From positions 1 to 28,089 of the forward strand of contig NZ_CAKZTI010000067.1 in the NCBI RefSeq assembly GCF_937921625.1: 28,089 nt of DNA, read 5' to 3'. Positions within the stretch are counted from its first letter, which is position 1, and every line of letters begins with the position of its first letter. The DNA comes from an uncultured Campylobacter sp. Lineage in GTDB: Bacteria > Campylobacterota > Campylobacteria > Campylobacterales > Campylobacteraceae. Below are positions 1-8,323 of the stretch, in pieces. The notes below the pieces were generated by a model. It ran no database searches, had not been told where the DNA came from, and saw nothing but the letters and a program-made list of their open reading frames with translations. The position numbers and the translations under genes are program-made.

Positions 1-240
1 CCGTAAAGTTTTAAAAAAGATTTACGATCTAAATTTTATTAAGGAAATTTTAGTTTAAAGTTTTATATCTAAATTTTAAATTTTAACGCAGCTATTTTGA
101 TAAGGCGCTTGCAATTAAAACTATTAATGAATTTTAATGCTAGCACTTATCCATAAATTTATCTCGAGCCTATAAAATTACACGACGCCTTTAATTTAAT
201 CAAAATTTTGCTACTATGTGTGAAAAATTTAAGGAGCTCT

Positions 241-798
241 ATGCAATCAGGCAAATTTACTCTCGCGATCATCGCGGCGAATATCCTATTTTTCGTGATT
301 TCATTCGCATTAGAATATTTTTTCGGCTTTAAGTCCTATCTATTTTTTGGGCTCAATCCGTATTTTTTCGAAGGGATGCCGTGGCAGCTACTAAGTTCAT
401 TTTTTATGCACGGCGGAGTGATGCATCTAGCGATGAATATGGCAGTCTTGTATCAATTCGGCGGGATTTTAGAGCGGGCGTTCGGTGGGATAAAATTTAC
501 GCTACTTTACATCGTAGGCGGGCTGCTGAGTGGCGCTTTGTGTCTGATTTATATCCGTTATGCCATGAGCATGGGAGAAATCGTCAATATCATAGGCGCT
601 AGCGGCGCTATCTGTGTGCTTTTAGGCGTGATTGCTTATTTTGATGAACGCAATGCGGGCGGGATTTTTATCGCAATTTTGATAATGAGCTTTGCACCGA
701 TGTTAATGGGCGTAAATGTGGCATGGTATGCGCACATAGCGGGATTTGTGGTCGGTTATGGCTTTGGAATGATCCAGAAAAAATTTAGAATTTTGTAG
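241..798 (+). CDS. Rhomboid family intramembrane serine protease
   Basis: Predicted inner-membrane serine protease of 185 residues that would cleave transmembrane substrates within the bilayer. The rhomboid signature is complete. HGGVMHLAMN (about residues 57-66) gives the conserved His and Asn of the second helix, GASG (119-122) carries the nucleophile Ser121, and AHIAGFVVG supplies the catalytic His165. About six hydrophobic segments fit the minimal bacterial six-helix form. I start at ATG 241 because AAGGAG lies at 231-236; an upstream TTG at 208 would add 11 residues but has no good ribosome site. A possible -10 (TACTAT, 212-217) lies just upstream. It reads in the same direction as the SixA-like gene 44 nt downstream. 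The substrate cannot be told from sequence. Confidence 0.9.
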   Translation: MQSGKFTLAIIAANILFFVISFALEYFFGFKSYLFFGLNPYFFEGMPWQLLSSFFMHGGVMHLAMNMAVLYQFGGILERAFGGIKFTLLYIVGGLLSGALCLIYIRYAMSMGEIVNIIGASGAICVLLGVIAYFDERNAGGIFIAILIMSFAPMLMGVNVAWYAHIAGFVVGYGFGMIQKKFRIL

Positions 799-842
799 AA
801 TTTAACGCTAAATTATACATAAAATTTTATGAAAGGATGCGG

Positions 843-1517
843 ATGAAACGGATATATTTTATAAGACATGCCGAGGCGCAAAGCGGCGGCAAAAGCGATT
901 TTGAACGGGCATTAAGCCAAGTGGGCGAACTTTGTGCAAATAAACTTGGAGAAAAGCTGCGTAGCTTGGGACTTATGCCTGATTTGATTATTACAAGTTC
1001 GGCTATACGCGCACTCCATACGGCGCAAATTATCGCTAATGCGTTGGATGCGACAAAAAAAATAGCGTCATTGCGAGAGTTATACGACGCAAGCTTATGG
1101 GATTTGGCAAAGTTTATTCGCAGCTTGGATGAGATACGATTTTTTGGGTGCAGTGTGAATGTTGAAAAATACAATGCGGTTGGTCTGAGTAGCGAAAAAC
1201 ATCGCGACGCAAACGATGAAAATTCTGCTTTTAAGAGCACTAAAATTCCCGCTAGCATTAGCGAAAATAATGCGATATCTTGCAACAATGTGGAAATTTC
1301 TAGCGCAGATATTGTGCAAAATTTTAACGCAGCTAGCGCGGAATGCGTATTTATCGTTGGACATAATCCGACAATAGGCGCAATTTGCTCGCTTTTAGGC
1401 GAGAAGGAAGTCGATAAATTCCCTCCTTGCTCGATTTGCGGCTTAGAATTTGACGTTCATAAATTCTCAGAAATTACTGATCATAGCGGCAAAATGGTAA
1501 TGCTGCAGTGCCCTTAA
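843..1517 (+). CDS. SixA-like phosphohistidine phosphatase (histidine phosphatase superfamily)
   Basis: Cytosolic histidine-phosphatase-fold protein of 224 residues, closest in layout to SixA, which dephosphorylates phosphohistidine on signalling or phosphotransfer proteins. The N-terminal RHAEA motif gives R8 and the catalytic H9; TSSAIRALHTAQ (51-62) matches the SPxxRAxxTA box; VGHNP gives the second catalytic His174. I prefer ATG 843 over ATG 837 because GAAAGG (831-836) directly abuts 837 but is correctly spaced for 843. SixA proteins are usually about 160 residues. The extra length is an insert at about residues 102-165, polar and Ser/Asn/Glu-rich, between the two halves of the active site. 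The physiological substrate is unknown. Confidence 0.85.
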   Translation: MKRIYFIRHAEAQSGGKSDFERALSQVGELCANKLGEKLRSLGLMPDLIITSSAIRALHTAQIIANALDATKKIASLRELYDASLWDLAKFIRSLDEIRFFGCSVNVEKYNAVGLSSEKHRDANDENSAFKSTKIPASISENNAISCNNVEISSADIVQNFNAASAECVFIVGHNPTIGAICSLLGEKEVDKFPPCSICGLEFDVHKFSEITDHSGKMVMLQCP

Positions 1518-1728
1518 TTACGCTTTTAACGCTTCATAATTACAATTGGGCGGCTCGTTGCGCATTTTAAGGCTACTTTTGCCGAGCATTGTCATATACT
1601 CGTGAAATAAGACTGCGCGGCAAAATTAGCAAATTATTTTTGAGATAACTTTCAAATTTTAAAAAATTTCCAATGATGTGGCTCGCCTTGAAATCGTGGA
1701 CTAAATGAGTCAGAAAACTAAATTTCAT
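1518..1728 (-). pseudogene. Possible frameshifted remnant of an unidentified gene
   Basis: On the minus strand, an ATG at 1728 opens a reading frame beginning MKFSFLTHLVHDFKASHIIG. At about 1604-1620 a change of frame would lead into LFHEYMTMLGKSSLKMRN..., ending in TAA at 1518-1520. The stop of the upstream plus-strand gene is at 1515-1517, so the two genes would end back to back. The predicted residues look protein-like rather than repeat-like, while each frame alone gives only a short ORF. I do not recognise the family. It could be a decayed gene or coincidence. Confidence 0.3.
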
Positions 1729-1894
1729 ATTTTTAGATGATCGAGTGTTAGCGCTTTTGCTTGAAATTTCATTTGCTTTGGAAAATCTTAAGTTTAGATT
1801 TTGCGGATGGAAATTTCATGCTGAAATTTTCTCAAAAACATAAAATTATTGAGAAGAATAAAATTTATTAAGTAAAATTTAATAGTAGCCGTGG

Positions 1895-1900
1895 TATCAT
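1895..1900 (+). promoter_or_regulatory. Putative -10 box of desulforubrerythrin gene
   Basis: TATCAT lies 29 nt before the ATG at 1929, preceded by T-rich and A-rich tracts as is usual for Campylobacter sigma-70 promoters. No clear -35 is visible, which is normal in this genus. Confidence 0.4.
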
Positions 1901-1924
1901 TCCCTAAAAATTTTGATAGGGAAT
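1899..1924 (+). promoter_or_regulatory. Dyad ATTCCCTA-N10-TAGGGAAT over start region of desulforubrerythrin
   Basis: Perfect 8 bp inverted repeat (1899-1906 and 1917-1924). The right arm contains the likely ribosome site (AGGGA, 1918-1922) of the gene starting at 1929, and the left arm overlaps the end of the putative -10. It could be a repressor operator or, if transcription starts further upstream, an RNA hairpin that hides the ribosome site. Confidence 0.45.
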
Positions 1925-1928
1925 TAAA

Positions 1929-2573
1929 ATGAGACAGTACGAAACTTACAGATGCGAAAAGTGCGGTGCGGAGGTCGAGGTGCAAAAAGTAGGCGGCGGC
2001 GCGCTTAGCTGCTGCGGCGAGCCGATGAAATGTATAACCGAGGATCTGACGCAGGTAAATTTGATGAAGGCGTTCGCAGGCGAGTCGCAAGCGCGCAACA
2101 AATACGATCTTTACGGCGATTTGGCTAAAGAGGCGGGCTTTCACGCCATCGCGCGACATTTTTACGAGGCTGCCGAAAATGAAAAATGGCACGCCAGAGC
2201 CGAGCTAAAGGCACATCACGCGGCTGCAGGTATTCCGCTTGATAAGATGGATAAAAATCTACTCGATGCCGCCGCCGGCGAACGCTATGAACACGAGAGC
2301 ATGTATCCGAGCTTCGCTAAAATCGCGACCGAAGAGGGCAAAAAAGAGATAGCGCGCCTTTTTAACGCTATCGGCAAGGTCGAGGAGGAGCACGAGCGCG
2401 AATACAACGAGCTTCAAAAGATCCTGCTAGAAGAGGGCTTTTTTGAGAGCTTCGACGAGGAAGTTTGGGTGTGCGAGGTCTGCGGCCACGTTCATCGCGG
2501 CAAGAAAGCCCCGGGCGCCTGTCCGCTCTGCAAGGCTCCGCGCGAGTATTTCAAAAAACAAAGGCTAGTTTAA
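1929..2573 (+). CDS. Desulforubrerythrin (peroxide-scavenging diiron protein)
   Basis: Cytosolic non-haem iron protein of 214 residues, expected to reduce hydrogen peroxide in this microaerobe or anaerobe. Three domains are visible in order. The first is an N-terminal desulforedoxin-type Fe(Cys)4 site (C9, C12, C28, C29). The second is a four-helix diiron domain with the rubrerythrin ligand pattern (E52, E85 and H88 in EKWH, E118 and E121 in ERYEHES, E152 and H155 in EEEH). The third is a C-terminal rubredoxin with CEVCGHVH and CPLC (C182, C185, C198, C201). This three-domain form matches the enzyme described in C. jejuni as desulforubrerythrin, which is about the same length. It is probably transcribed alone from the promoter just upstream, where a dyad overlaps the ribosome site. 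Confidence 0.95.
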   Translation: MRQYETYRCEKCGAEVEVQKVGGGALSCCGEPMKCITEDLTQVNLMKAFAGESQARNKYDLYGDLAKEAGFHAIARHFYEAAENEKWHARAELKAHHAAAGIPLDKMDKNLLDAAAGERYEHESMYPSFAKIATEEGKKEIARLFNAIGKVEEEHEREYNELQKILLEEGFFESFDEEVWVCEVCGHVHRGKKAPGACPLCKAPREYFKKQRLV

Positions 2574-2678
2574 TTTGATGCTTGCGGCACGGCGTTTTTG
2601 CGATAGCTTTTAAAGCCGTCGCAAATCTCGTTTATTGTCGCGAGCCGATCGCTTAAATCTTGGCTTAAAATTTTGCGC

Positions 2679-2734
2679 GAGATTTCGTCTTTTTGCTCCT
2701 TTTTGCCGCGAATTCCGTGGCTAGACGAAATCTC
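2679..2734. repeat. 12 bp perfect inverted repeat
   Basis: GAGATTTCGTCT (2679-2690) is repeated inverted as AGACGAAATCTC (2723-2734) with 32 bases between. Immediately after it, GGCTAAA and TTTAGCC (2736-2753) form a second small stem. Either may act in ending transcription of the upstream gene. Confidence 0.6.
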
Positions 2735-2783
2735 GGGCTAAATTTATTTAGCCTAAACTCCTTTTCTTATCCCCCTAAGAAAT

Positions 2784-2811
2784 GAAATCCTGCTCGCAAG
2801 AGCGGGATTTC
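2784..2811. other. Strong 12 bp hairpin with GCAA tetraloop
   Basis: GAAATCCTGCTC and GAGCGGGATTTC pair over 12 positions (one T-G wobble) around a GCAA loop. No T-run follows on the plus strand, so it is not a textbook terminator. On the minus strand it is followed by a short ATTTCTT. It could be a bidirectional terminator or part of a structured RNA. Confidence 0.5.
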
Positions 2812-3473
2812 TGTCGTAAAATAAATCTAAAAATAGTCATGCCGATGGATTTTGTATCTTTAAATTTTTATTATAAATTCCTATATGATTCTTGCGCTGT
2901 TTACGAAGCAAGCTTCGCATCGGTAAATTTCGCAGCAAACTTTGGTGGCAGAATCTTTTGTGTCTTTAATTTTAAGGCGAATACGGTGCGATGAGAATTT
3001 GAAAGCAAATCAAACTATAAAATTTCGAGGGTTTAAATTTTAAATCATAAATTCCATCCTTGCGGAATTTGCAGATAAATTTTATATCCGCTACCTCTTA
3101 ATATGTCGATTATCTTTTGCTTATAAAATCCTCGGATGAAATACCGTATCGTCAAAATTTAAATGAAATTTTATACTAAATTTATCTGGAATTTTAGGCA
3201 AAATCGCATGAGAAAATCTAAAAAGTAAATTATTCTATATTCCAAAAGAGTAAAATTTTAGATTCTTTTGCGATCAAGCTCTAAGGCTCGCGCGTTAATT
3301 TTAAATTTTGCCGAGTTAATGAGTTAAATTCTAAAGTACGCAGGGTAGAATTTTATAGCTTTGTTATGCGAGTATGAAAAACAAATTTCAGAATTTTTCA
3401 AAATAAAATTCCAAATTTTTTAGAAAATAAATTCCATAAAAAACGATTTCAAAGCCGCCTCAAAACGAAATTC

Positions 3474-3494
3474 AAAAAATCTTGCTCAAGCAAG
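3474..3494 (-). terminator. Rho-independent terminator downstream of xerH
   Basis: Read on the minus strand, CTTGC-TTGA-GCAAG is followed at once by ATTTTTTG, 28 bases after the xerH stop codon. The stem is short (5 bp), but stem, tetraloop and T-run are in the right order. Confidence 0.55.
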
Positions 3495-3521
3495 CCTCGC
3501 GCTATCTCAAATTTTAAAATT

Positions 3522-4583
3522 TTACTCTTCGAATTCCTCCGCGACCTTCGCCGCAAGGCGCAGCTTGTCGCTGTCGAAGTGGGTGTAGATGCGCGAAGTG
3601 TTTAGGCTCGCGTGGCCGAGGGCTTCTTGGACGAGCACGAGGTCCTTTTGCTTTTTATAAAGCATCGTCGCGAAGGTGTGGCGCAGCATATGCGCGCCAT
3701 TTTTTTCCTTGCGGATGCCCGCGCTCATTAAAATTTTCTCCACGATGCCGCTGACGTAGGCCTGAGTAAGCGGCGCGCCGTTTTTCGTGACGAAAAGATA
3801 GCCCTCTTTGTTAGCAAAGTTCGTCTCCAGCGCGTTTAGATGCTCCTCAATTAGGTGGCGCTTGATCATTACGATGCGGTATTTATTGCCCTTGCCGCGG
3901 ATTCGGATGACGAAAAGATCGCCCTCGGGCGCGATATCTTTGCGCTTGAGATTTATCGCTTCGCCCACGCGGATGCCGGTGTAGACGATGATTTTTACGA
4001 TCAGGCGGTTGCGGTGGGCAAAGGAGGGAAACTCGCTTAGATTTATCGCGTCCAAAAACCGCTTCAGCTCCTCCTCGCTCATAAACTCCGGAAGCTTCGT
4101 GCCGCGACTGCCGCTAATGCCGCCCCAGTGCTTAAGCTCGATGCCGAAGTTATGTGAGGTGCCGTCCTGCTCGTTTTGGCGGTCGATGAAGCCGAAAAAA
4201 TTTATCAGCGCAATTCGGTAGTTTTTTTTGCTCGCATCGCTTAGCCCGCCCGTAATGGAAGCTAAAATTTCGCTCAAAAGCTCTTCGTCGATATTTTTCA
4301 TACTCTCAAGGCCGTACTCTACTATCGCTTCGTAAAATTTTTTAAGCGGGTTAAAATAGGTGTTAATGCCGGTAAGTCCCGCATTTCGCGCATCTTTTGC
4401 AAGGCGCTCGAGCTCACCGATGTTTGCTACCTCGTGATTTAGAGCCAGGCTTGCGCGGCGAAACAGCGCGTCGTTTTTCAGCTCCTTATTCGATAGCGCG
4501 CTTAGCTTGTAGCGCACGAATTTTACGAGCCAAAACAGCAGCGATTTTTCAAAGCTATCCTTATAATCGAGCGGGAATTTCAT
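3522..4583 (-). CDS. xerH: XerH-type tyrosine recombinase
   Basis: Cytosolic site-specific recombinase of 353 residues. In Campylobacterota a single XerH resolves chromosome dimers at a difH site together with FtsK; that role is assigned from the family. The catalytic set is complete: R205 in TGIRVGEA, K231 in RGKGNK, H298 and R301 in HMLRHTFA, H324 in LGHAS, and the nucleophile Y333 in SRIYTHF. An N-terminal SAM-like core-binding region precedes it. Length fits XerH, which is longer than XerC or XerD. Its ATG overlaps the stop of the upstream AsmA-like gene by 4 nt (ATGA), so the two are probably translated from one message. No phage or integron genes are nearby, which favours the housekeeping role. 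Confidence 0.9.
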   Translation of the reverse strand: MKFPLDYKDSFEKSLLFWLVKFVRYKLSALSNKELKNDALFRRASLALNHEVANIGELERLAKDARNAGLTGINTYFNPLKKFYEAIVEYGLESMKNIDEELLSEILASITGGLSDASKKNYRIALINFFGFIDRQNEQDGTSHNFGIELKHWGGISGSRGTKLPEFMSEEELKRFLDAINLSEFPSFAHRNRLIVKIIVYTGIRVGEAINLKRKDIAPEGDLFVIRIRGKGNKYRIVMIKRHLIEEHLNALETNFANKEGYLFVTKNGAPLTQAYVSGIVEKILMSAGIRKEKNGAHMLRHTFATMLYKKQKDLVLVQEALGHASLNTSRIYTHFDSDKLRLAAKVAEEFEE

Positions 4584-7171
4584 TTGCTCTCCTCGCTGTC
4601 GCCGAAGATCACGAACGGCAGCATCAGCGTGTTTTTGATAAGATTATACGGCGTTTTTAGCACGTCGGTCGCAACGGCGGTCGAGTAGGTGGGCTTTTTC
4701 GTCGTGCCGCGAATCTCGATGATCGTGGAGATCGTGTTGTTTTCGCCCAAGATGATATGATTTAGCAGCGGGATTTTTGAGATTATCGAGCTTGCGTCTT
4801 TGAGGTATTTAAGCTCCAGATCGATATTTAGCGCACCGCTTTTCATATCCACTTCGCCGTTGCCCGCGATGTCGGCGCTACTGCCGGTAAAGTTCATCGC
4901 GTTTATGTAAATTTTATCGCCGCTGCGGCGGAAGTAAATTTTGCCCTTCTGCACGCTAAAGCCGCGATCGTTGAAATCGGGCGTCTTAAACGTAAGCAGC
5001 GACGGCACGGAGTTTATAAAGCTAAGCAGCCTTTGATAGATGATGTAGTCCTTTAGATAGGTGTTTTGCACATTGATTTCGCCGCGATAGTTGCGCGGAT
5101 CGATACCGCTTGCTTTTAGCGTAAATACCCCTCCGTCGAAGCTCTGCGAGCCCAGGAATTGATTAAGTGCCTCGCCGCTAATGTTTTGCGCAAAAATTTG
5201 AAGCAAGCTCTTTTTAAAGATCAACTTCACGTCGCCGCGTTTAAAGCTTGCGTTTAAATTCATATTTTTGCCGTCCAGCACGCCGTTAAAGTGCGTAAAT
5301 TTCAGCGTCTTATTAAGATCGGATAGCACGATCGCAGAATTTTGCCCGCTGAAATTTATCGGCGAGCGCTCCTTTGTGCCGCTATTAAACTCGCTGGTTT
5401 GCACGCTCGTATTGATCGCGACGTCCACGTCTTTTAGCGAGACGAAGTTGCCGCCTTTGTTGATTTTGAGAGAAATTTTACCGCTTCCGCTAGAGCCGTC
5501 CAGATCGCCTCCGCGCACTCTAAGCGCGAAAGAGTCGTTTTTATAATGGCTTCCGTCCTTGTTCAGCAGACCGAAATCAAAGATAAGATTGTTGCTGCTG
5601 ATATCCAAATTTGTAAAATCGCTAGTTAAAATTTTAAGATCTCCGCCGCTAATGCCCGCGTTTTTAAGCGTCTTAGAAAAGGGCAAAATTCCGCTAATAT
5701 CGGGCGAGCTAATCTCGATCCGCTCGCCGAAGCTCATCTTCGCGCCCAAAAATTGCGAGCTCAGCACCGGCGTCTTGCCGCTAAAATCAAGGCTCATATT
5801 ATCTCGCACGTCACCAAATTTTAAAATTTCTTTGCCGTTCGGGGAGAGATTGAAGCTATGAATAACGCCGTTAAATTTAGCCTTGCGCGTGGCGATATCG
5901 ATACTGCCGCTTGCGGTGGCGTTAAAAATTTCATTTTGTAGATTCGCGTCTTTGATTTCGATTTTTTTCTCAGTGATGTGCACCTGCGCGGCTTTGGAGT
6001 GAAATTTTGCTTTAGAGATCATCAGATCGGCGTCTTTTAGCGTCACGTTCGCATCCACCTTGGCGCTTTCCTTTTCTACGTCCACATTTATCAACACGCG
6101 TGCATCGATCCCGCCGCCTAGCGAATATACGGGCTCATTTATGCCGTAGCTTTGCAAAATATCTACAAGGTCCTTGCCCAAGCTCTCTTTAGTCCGCAGA
6201 TCCAGATATACGATCGGCCTCTCTTCAAATAGCCCGCCGATACGCACGCCGCTTCCCTCAAGGCTTTTGCCTTTAAATTTAGGCTCGTTCAGCGTGAAGC
6301 TTAGAAAATCGTTTTTGAGCGTGATGTTGGCATCTTTCACCGTTACGGCTTCGATTTGCGGTTGAAATTTTATCGTAAGATCCTGCGCGTAAGCCGTGGC
6401 GCTGACATTTTCGGCGATCGGGCGCGGATCTTTCAGATCAATTTTGGCGTGCAGATTCTCGATATAGTAGTTTTGCGCGACCGCCTTGCCGTAGATCCAC
6501 TCGTTCGCAAGGGGATTTAGCCCAGTAAGCGCGCCCAGCTCATTCATAAAATTTTTCAGGCTCAAGGCCGAGGCGCGGTTTATCTCGATATTTAGCTCTG
6601 AGCCGATATTGTGCACGTCAAGCTCGCCCGCGATCTCGTGCGAAGCGAAGGTGCCATTAAAATCATATGTATCGGCTTTGAAATTTGCCCGTGCCGTGCC
6701 GTGCAGAGTGAGATTAAAATCATTTAGTTCAAGCTCGATCGGATCAAAGCTAAGTCCGTTTGCGCCCGGCGTGATCTTTGAGCTTAGCCTAAAAAACCGT
6801 GTATCTGCGTAAAAAACGTCGCTTTTGTATTTTAGCTTTAGGCTTTCGCCTTTTATTTTCATATTGTCTACGTCGATCTCTTCAAAAAAGGAGTTGATGA
6901 GTGAGATTTTTTTGCTAAATTCTAAAATTTTCTCGCTTTGCGTGCGCAGATCAGTGGAATTTTGCTCTAAATTTTGTGTATTATTTTGCGTAATTTCAAG
7001 ATTTTTTATACGCAGCACGAGACCTTTATTTAGCTTGAGATAAAAACCCTCAAGCTTTGCAAAGCCCACATCCAGCTGCGAAATCGCAATACCGTGTTTT
7101 AGACCTACCGCGCAGACTATAAAAAGTATAGTAAGAGTAAGAAAAAATCTAGCTAAAAATTTATACATCAT
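4580..7171 (-). CDS. AsmA-like / DUF3971 family periplasmic protein
   Basis: Large envelope protein of 863 residues with one N-terminal membrane anchor (about residues 9-27) and a long beta-rich body that would lie in the periplasm. It has the character of the AsmA/YhdP/TamB group: repeated short amphipathic strands, a mid-region such as YLDLRTKESLGKDLVDILQ, and an AsmA-like C-terminal part (about 650-840) with GEVDMKSGALNIDLELKYL. Proteins of this group are thought to form lipid-conducting grooves between inner and outer membrane; that function is inferred from the family. It starts MMYKF at 7171, 126 nt from the divergent mltG gene, and ends in a 4 nt overlap with xerH. A weak GGGACG lies before the start; the second ATG (7168) is equally possible. 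Confidence 0.8.
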   Translation of the reverse strand: MMYKFLARFFLTLTILFIVCAVGLKHGIAISQLDVGFAKLEGFYLKLNKGLVLRIKNLEITQNNTQNLEQNSTDLRTQSEKILEFSKKISLINSFFEEIDVDNMKIKGESLKLKYKSDVFYADTRFFRLSSKITPGANGLSFDPIELELNDFNLTLHGTARANFKADTYDFNGTFASHEIAGELDVHNIGSELNIEINRASALSLKNFMNELGALTGLNPLANEWIYGKAVAQNYYIENLHAKIDLKDPRPIAENVSATAYAQDLTIKFQPQIEAVTVKDANITLKNDFLSFTLNEPKFKGKSLEGSGVRIGGLFEERPIVYLDLRTKESLGKDLVDILQSYGINEPVYSLGGGIDARVLINVDVEKESAKVDANVTLKDADLMISKAKFHSKAAQVHITEKKIEIKDANLQNEIFNATASGSIDIATRKAKFNGVIHSFNLSPNGKEILKFGDVRDNMSLDFSGKTPVLSSQFLGAKMSFGERIEISSPDISGILPFSKTLKNAGISGGDLKILTSDFTNLDISSNNLIFDFGLLNKDGSHYKNDSFALRVRGGDLDGSSGSGKISLKINKGGNFVSLKDVDVAINTSVQTSEFNSGTKERSPINFSGQNSAIVLSDLNKTLKFTHFNGVLDGKNMNLNASFKRGDVKLIFKKSLLQIFAQNISGEALNQFLGSQSFDGGVFTLKASGIDPRNYRGEINVQNTYLKDYIIYQRLLSFINSVPSLLTFKTPDFNDRGFSVQKGKIYFRRSGDKIYINAMNFTGSSADIAGNGEVDMKSGALNIDLELKYLKDASSIISKIPLLNHIILGENNTISTIIEIRGTTKKPTYSTAVATDVLKTPYNLIKNTLMLPFVIFGDSEESK

Positions 7172-7266
7172 CGTCCCATTAAAAAGCTACGCCCAAAATC
7201 AAATCGGGCGTGCCGAAAAACTGCGCTTATAATATGAAATTTATTCAAAATTTTGGCTTATTTGCC

Positions 7267-7272
7267 TATAAT
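7267..7272 (+). promoter_or_regulatory. Putative -10 box of mltG
   Basis: A perfect TATAAT, 25 nt before the mltG ATG at 7298 and preceded by T-rich sequence. GAAAGGA at 7287-7293 is the ribosome site. Confidence 0.55.
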
Positions 7273-7297
7273 TTCAGCTAAATTTTGAAAGGAACGC

Positions 7298-8248
7298 ATG
7301 AAATTCTTTATAAAGCTCATCAAAGCGGCGTGCGTTTGTATCGAGCTTGCGGCCATCGTGCTTTTAGCCGTGGGTTTTGATCTACACGAGCGCGTCGGCA
7401 ACGCAAAAACCGTGCAGATAGGCCAGGGCAGCTCAACGAAAATTTTATCGCAACTCTCAAAGAGCTATCCAAAATTTAGCAAATTTGACGCGAGGCTGCT
7501 TTCTTTTTACGGCGGCGCAAAAACCGGCGAGCTGGAGCTTGGCGGCGAAAATTTGCCCAAATATCAGTTTTTATATGAGCTAAGCGTCGCAAAGCCCGTG
7601 ATGAACGAGATTAAGCTGATCCCGGGAGAGACGACGATCGTGTTTTTAAAACAGCTGGCGAAAGATCGCGGGCTAAGCTTTAGCGAGCTTGAGCGCGAAT
7701 ACAACGCCACGGCGCCGTTTTACGAGGGCTTTTTGGTGCCTGAAACCTACAAAATTAGCAAAAACGAAAGCGAAAAAAATATCATCGACCACCTCATCTC
7801 AAGCGCGCAAAAATTCCACGAAGGATTGTCGCGCGAGCTTAGCGGCGATTATAACGCCACGGCGTGGAAGCAGGTGCTGATCAAGGCCTCGGTCATTCAA
7901 AAAGAGGCCGCAAACGCAGATGAGATGCCACTCGTAGCCTCTGTCATCGATAACCGCTTGGCCAAAAATATGCGCCTTCAGATGGACGGCACGCTAAATT
8001 ACGGCGAGTTTTCGCACGTCAAGATCACTCCGCAGCGCATCCGCACCGACACCAGCCACTACAACACCTACCTCAACGACGGACTTCCCAAAGAGCCCGT
8101 GTGCGTGGTCTCTCGCGATGCGATACGCGCCGTTTTCGCGCCCGCAAAGAGCGAGTATCTGTATTTTATGCGAAATAAAAAGACCGGGCTTCACGATTTT
8201 GCGCGCACGCAAGCCGAGCACGAGCGCAACGTAAAGGCGCAGAGGTAA
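7298..8248 (+). CDS. mltG: Endolytic murein transglycosylase MltG (YceG-like)
   Basis: Inner-membrane-anchored lytic transglycosylase of 316 residues that cuts nascent glycan strands and sets their length. A single N-terminal membrane segment (about residues 7-27) is followed by the YceG-like periplasmic domain. Visible family motifs are LIPGETTI (107-114), EGFLVPETY (143-151, the EGxLxPxTY box), ASVIQKEA (197-204) with catalytic Glu203, LQMDGTLNYG (normally LQxDPTxxYG) and YNTYLNDGLPKEP. The length is close to that of other MltG proteins, though the D-P of the LQxDPT box is D-G here. It is divergent from the AsmA-like gene and 109 nt upstream of mdh, which has its own promoter-like sequence. 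Confidence 0.93.
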   Translation: MKFFIKLIKAACVCIELAAIVLLAVGFDLHERVGNAKTVQIGQGSSTKILSQLSKSYPKFSKFDARLLSFYGGAKTGELELGGENLPKYQFLYELSVAKPVMNEIKLIPGETTIVFLKQLAKDRGLSFSELEREYNATAPFYEGFLVPETYKISKNESEKNIIDHLISSAQKFHEGLSRELSGDYNATAWKQVLIKASVIQKEAANADEMPLVASVIDNRLAKNMRLQMDGTLNYGEFSHVKITPQRIRTDTSHYNTYLNDGLPKEPVCVVSRDAIRAVFAPAKSEYLYFMRNKKTGLHDFARTQAEHERNVKAQR

Positions 8249-8323
8249 AATTTAAGGTCGTTTCGGCATTAAATTTTAAAAATGAAATTTCGTCTTTAAA
8301 TTTTAAAATTTAACCTCCGCAGT

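Larger units (their letters stand above)
1518..1928. other. Intergenic stretch between sixA-like gene and desulforubrerythrin
   Basis: 411 bases. The left half holds the possible decayed minus-strand gene. The right half is AT-rich with several AAATTT patches, ending in the promoter and dyad of the desulforubrerythrin gene. No RNA gene was seen. Confidence 0.6.
2574..3521. other. Long non-coding stretch between desulforubrerythrin and xerH
   Basis: 948 bases without a convincing gene. The left third has several hairpin-forming segments (2600-2622, 2679-2734, 2736-2753, 2784-2811). The rest is AT-rich with scattered AAATTT patches. A 70-codon ORF at 2782-2994 has no recognisable features and runs through a hairpin, so I do not call it. 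A dif-type recombination site for the adjacent XerH could be here, but I cannot identify one with certainty. Confidence 0.6.

Noticed and set aside
208..240. Upstream TTG start for the rhomboid gene
   Set aside because: No ribosome site precedes it, while AAGGAG is correctly placed for ATG 241.
2782..2994. 70-codon plus-strand ORF
   Set aside because: Its start lies inside a strong hairpin, there is no ribosome site, and the translation has no family features.
3522..4583. Recombinase as a sign of a phage or integrative element
   Set aside because: It is coupled to an envelope gene, has XerH length and motifs, and no phage, integron or mobility genes or att repeats are visible.
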